DNA of 33,839 nt. It comes from Rhizobiales bacterium UBA1912. Lineage in GTDB: Bacteria; Pseudomonadota; Alphaproteobacteria; Rhizobiales; Devosiaceae. Position numbers and translations under genes: made by a program. The DNA lies in NCBI GenBank assembly GCA_002337455.1, contig DDGC01000017.1, positions 1 through 33,839 of the forward strand. The letters are read 5' to 3'. The notes under the pieces are model-generated. The model had not been told where the DNA came from. It did not search any database and saw only the letters and a program-made list of their open reading frames with translations. Shown piece by piece: positions 33,455 to 33,839 of this stretch. Position 1 is the stretch's first letter. Every line of letters starts with the position of its first letter.

Positions 33455-33739
33455 TCCGGTCCATTTCACAAGCCCGCCACACCACAAGATCAGGATGTCT
33501 GCGCCATCTGCGTCTGGGGCCTGCAAGCACACCACCGGGGCATATCTGCTCCCGGAGGCTGGATGTGTATTGAGAATGATGACTGGCGTGTTTTCCAGCC
33601 CTTGCGTCAGCCTGCCCCGGGGACTTACTTCTGCCCTGGCTTACTTTGCGCTGCCCCGGAGGATCGATCGTTGAGCCTGTCGCGGACTTTGATCGGGGAG
33701 GCGCGCCCGTCATCCTTGAAGATTGCTAGTCCTGAACGC
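33455..33739 (-). other. Gene-free stretch before the rRNA terminator
   Basis: About 285 bp with no convincing gene. Short frames have no start signal or recognisable product. It lies downstream of the leftward 5S rRNA and its terminator. Confidence 0.5.
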
Positions 33740-33776
33740 AAAAAGCCCCCGCGCATTTCTGCGTCGGGGGCTTTTT
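33740..33776 (-). terminator. Intrinsic terminator of the rRNA operon
   Basis: A 12-bp stem (AAAAAGCCCCCG / CGGGGGCTTTTT) with a nested CGCA/TGCG inner hairpin and T-rich tails in both directions. It lies 41 bp past the 5S 3' end on the minus strand. Confidence 0.9.
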
Positions 33777-33816
33777 GTTGTGTTTGTTGAGAGAAGGGGT
33801 TTGGTGTGTTTGCTAG

Positions 33817-33839
33817 ACCTGGCGGCGACCTACTCTCCC
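33817..33839 (-). rRNA. 5S rRNA, 3' end only (cut by window edge)
   Basis: The minus strand reads GGGAGAGTAGGTCGCCGCCAG then GTC, the conserved 3' end of alphaproteobacterial 5S rRNA. The body of the gene lies beyond the right edge. An rRNA operon would extend to the right. Confidence 0.85.

Overview
The window looks like chromosome from a high-GC alphaproteobacterium, most likely Hyphomicrobiales (a Devosia-like genus is my guess, not proven). The grounds are an initiator tRNA with an A29-U41 pair, nested palindromic intergenic repeats, CCCCGGC hairpin repeats, frequent GTG/TTG starts and strongly C-ending codons on the right side. The right edge runs into the 3' end of a 5S rRNA gene, so an rRNA operon transcribed leftward lies just outside.

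Layout. 0.1-2.9 kb: a leftward operon for an NMT1/THI5-type ABC importer (binding protein, permease, ATPase) behind a promoter with a 14-bp perfect palindrome. 3.1-16.7 kb: an accessory block bounded by a 24-bp direct repeat of the 3' end of the initiator tRNA-fMet gene, with the complete tRNA at the right end. It looks like a tRNA-targeted genomic island, although no integrase is visible. It holds small-molecule and stress genes: a GST, Ada, a DHA2-type efflux pump with an SDR, two LysR regulators, a cupin, a SRPBCC protein, an exported alpha/beta hydrolase, an exported VOC protein, a frameshifted XRE/MmyB-type regulator, a small membrane protein and a DUF1801/YdeI-like protein. 17.1-33.5 kb: probable core genome. 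This has an aldo/keto reductase; a TetR plus three-gene ABC exporter joined by 4-bp overlaps; DUF599 and LprI-like proteins; a Bfd/bacterioferritin pair; a PotFGHI polyamine importer with an aminotransferase; two tandem paralogous exported esterases; a flavin-reductase-like protein; and an MFS transporter.

Most notable points. (1) The gene at 12.4-13.4 kb encodes an XRE helix-turn-helix fused to a complete LuxR-type receptor: AHL-binding domain plus GerE helix-turn-helix, with all nine hallmark LuxR-family residues in place. It is a quorum-sensing-like protein with a DNA-binding domain at each end, and no luxI gene is visible. (2) A 17-bp palindrome, ATTAC-N7-GTAAT, occurs upstream of the SRPBCC/hydrolase pair and upstream of the VOC gene, and in a near-perfect form between the XRE/MmyB regulator and the small membrane protein gene. 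It suggests a local regulon. (3) The XRE/MmyB regulator is broken by what looks like a single missing G. (4) The tRNA-fMet direct repeat defines a candidate island of about 13.6 kb.

How the genes may work together. In the island, efflux, redox and hydrolytic enzymes sit next to dedicated or divergent regulators, which suggests response to and processing of one or more small hydrophobic compounds. On the right, iron storage and release (Bfd/Bfr) and polyamine uptake with a linked transaminase form two clear functional modules. All functions are read from sequence motifs only; no database search was run.
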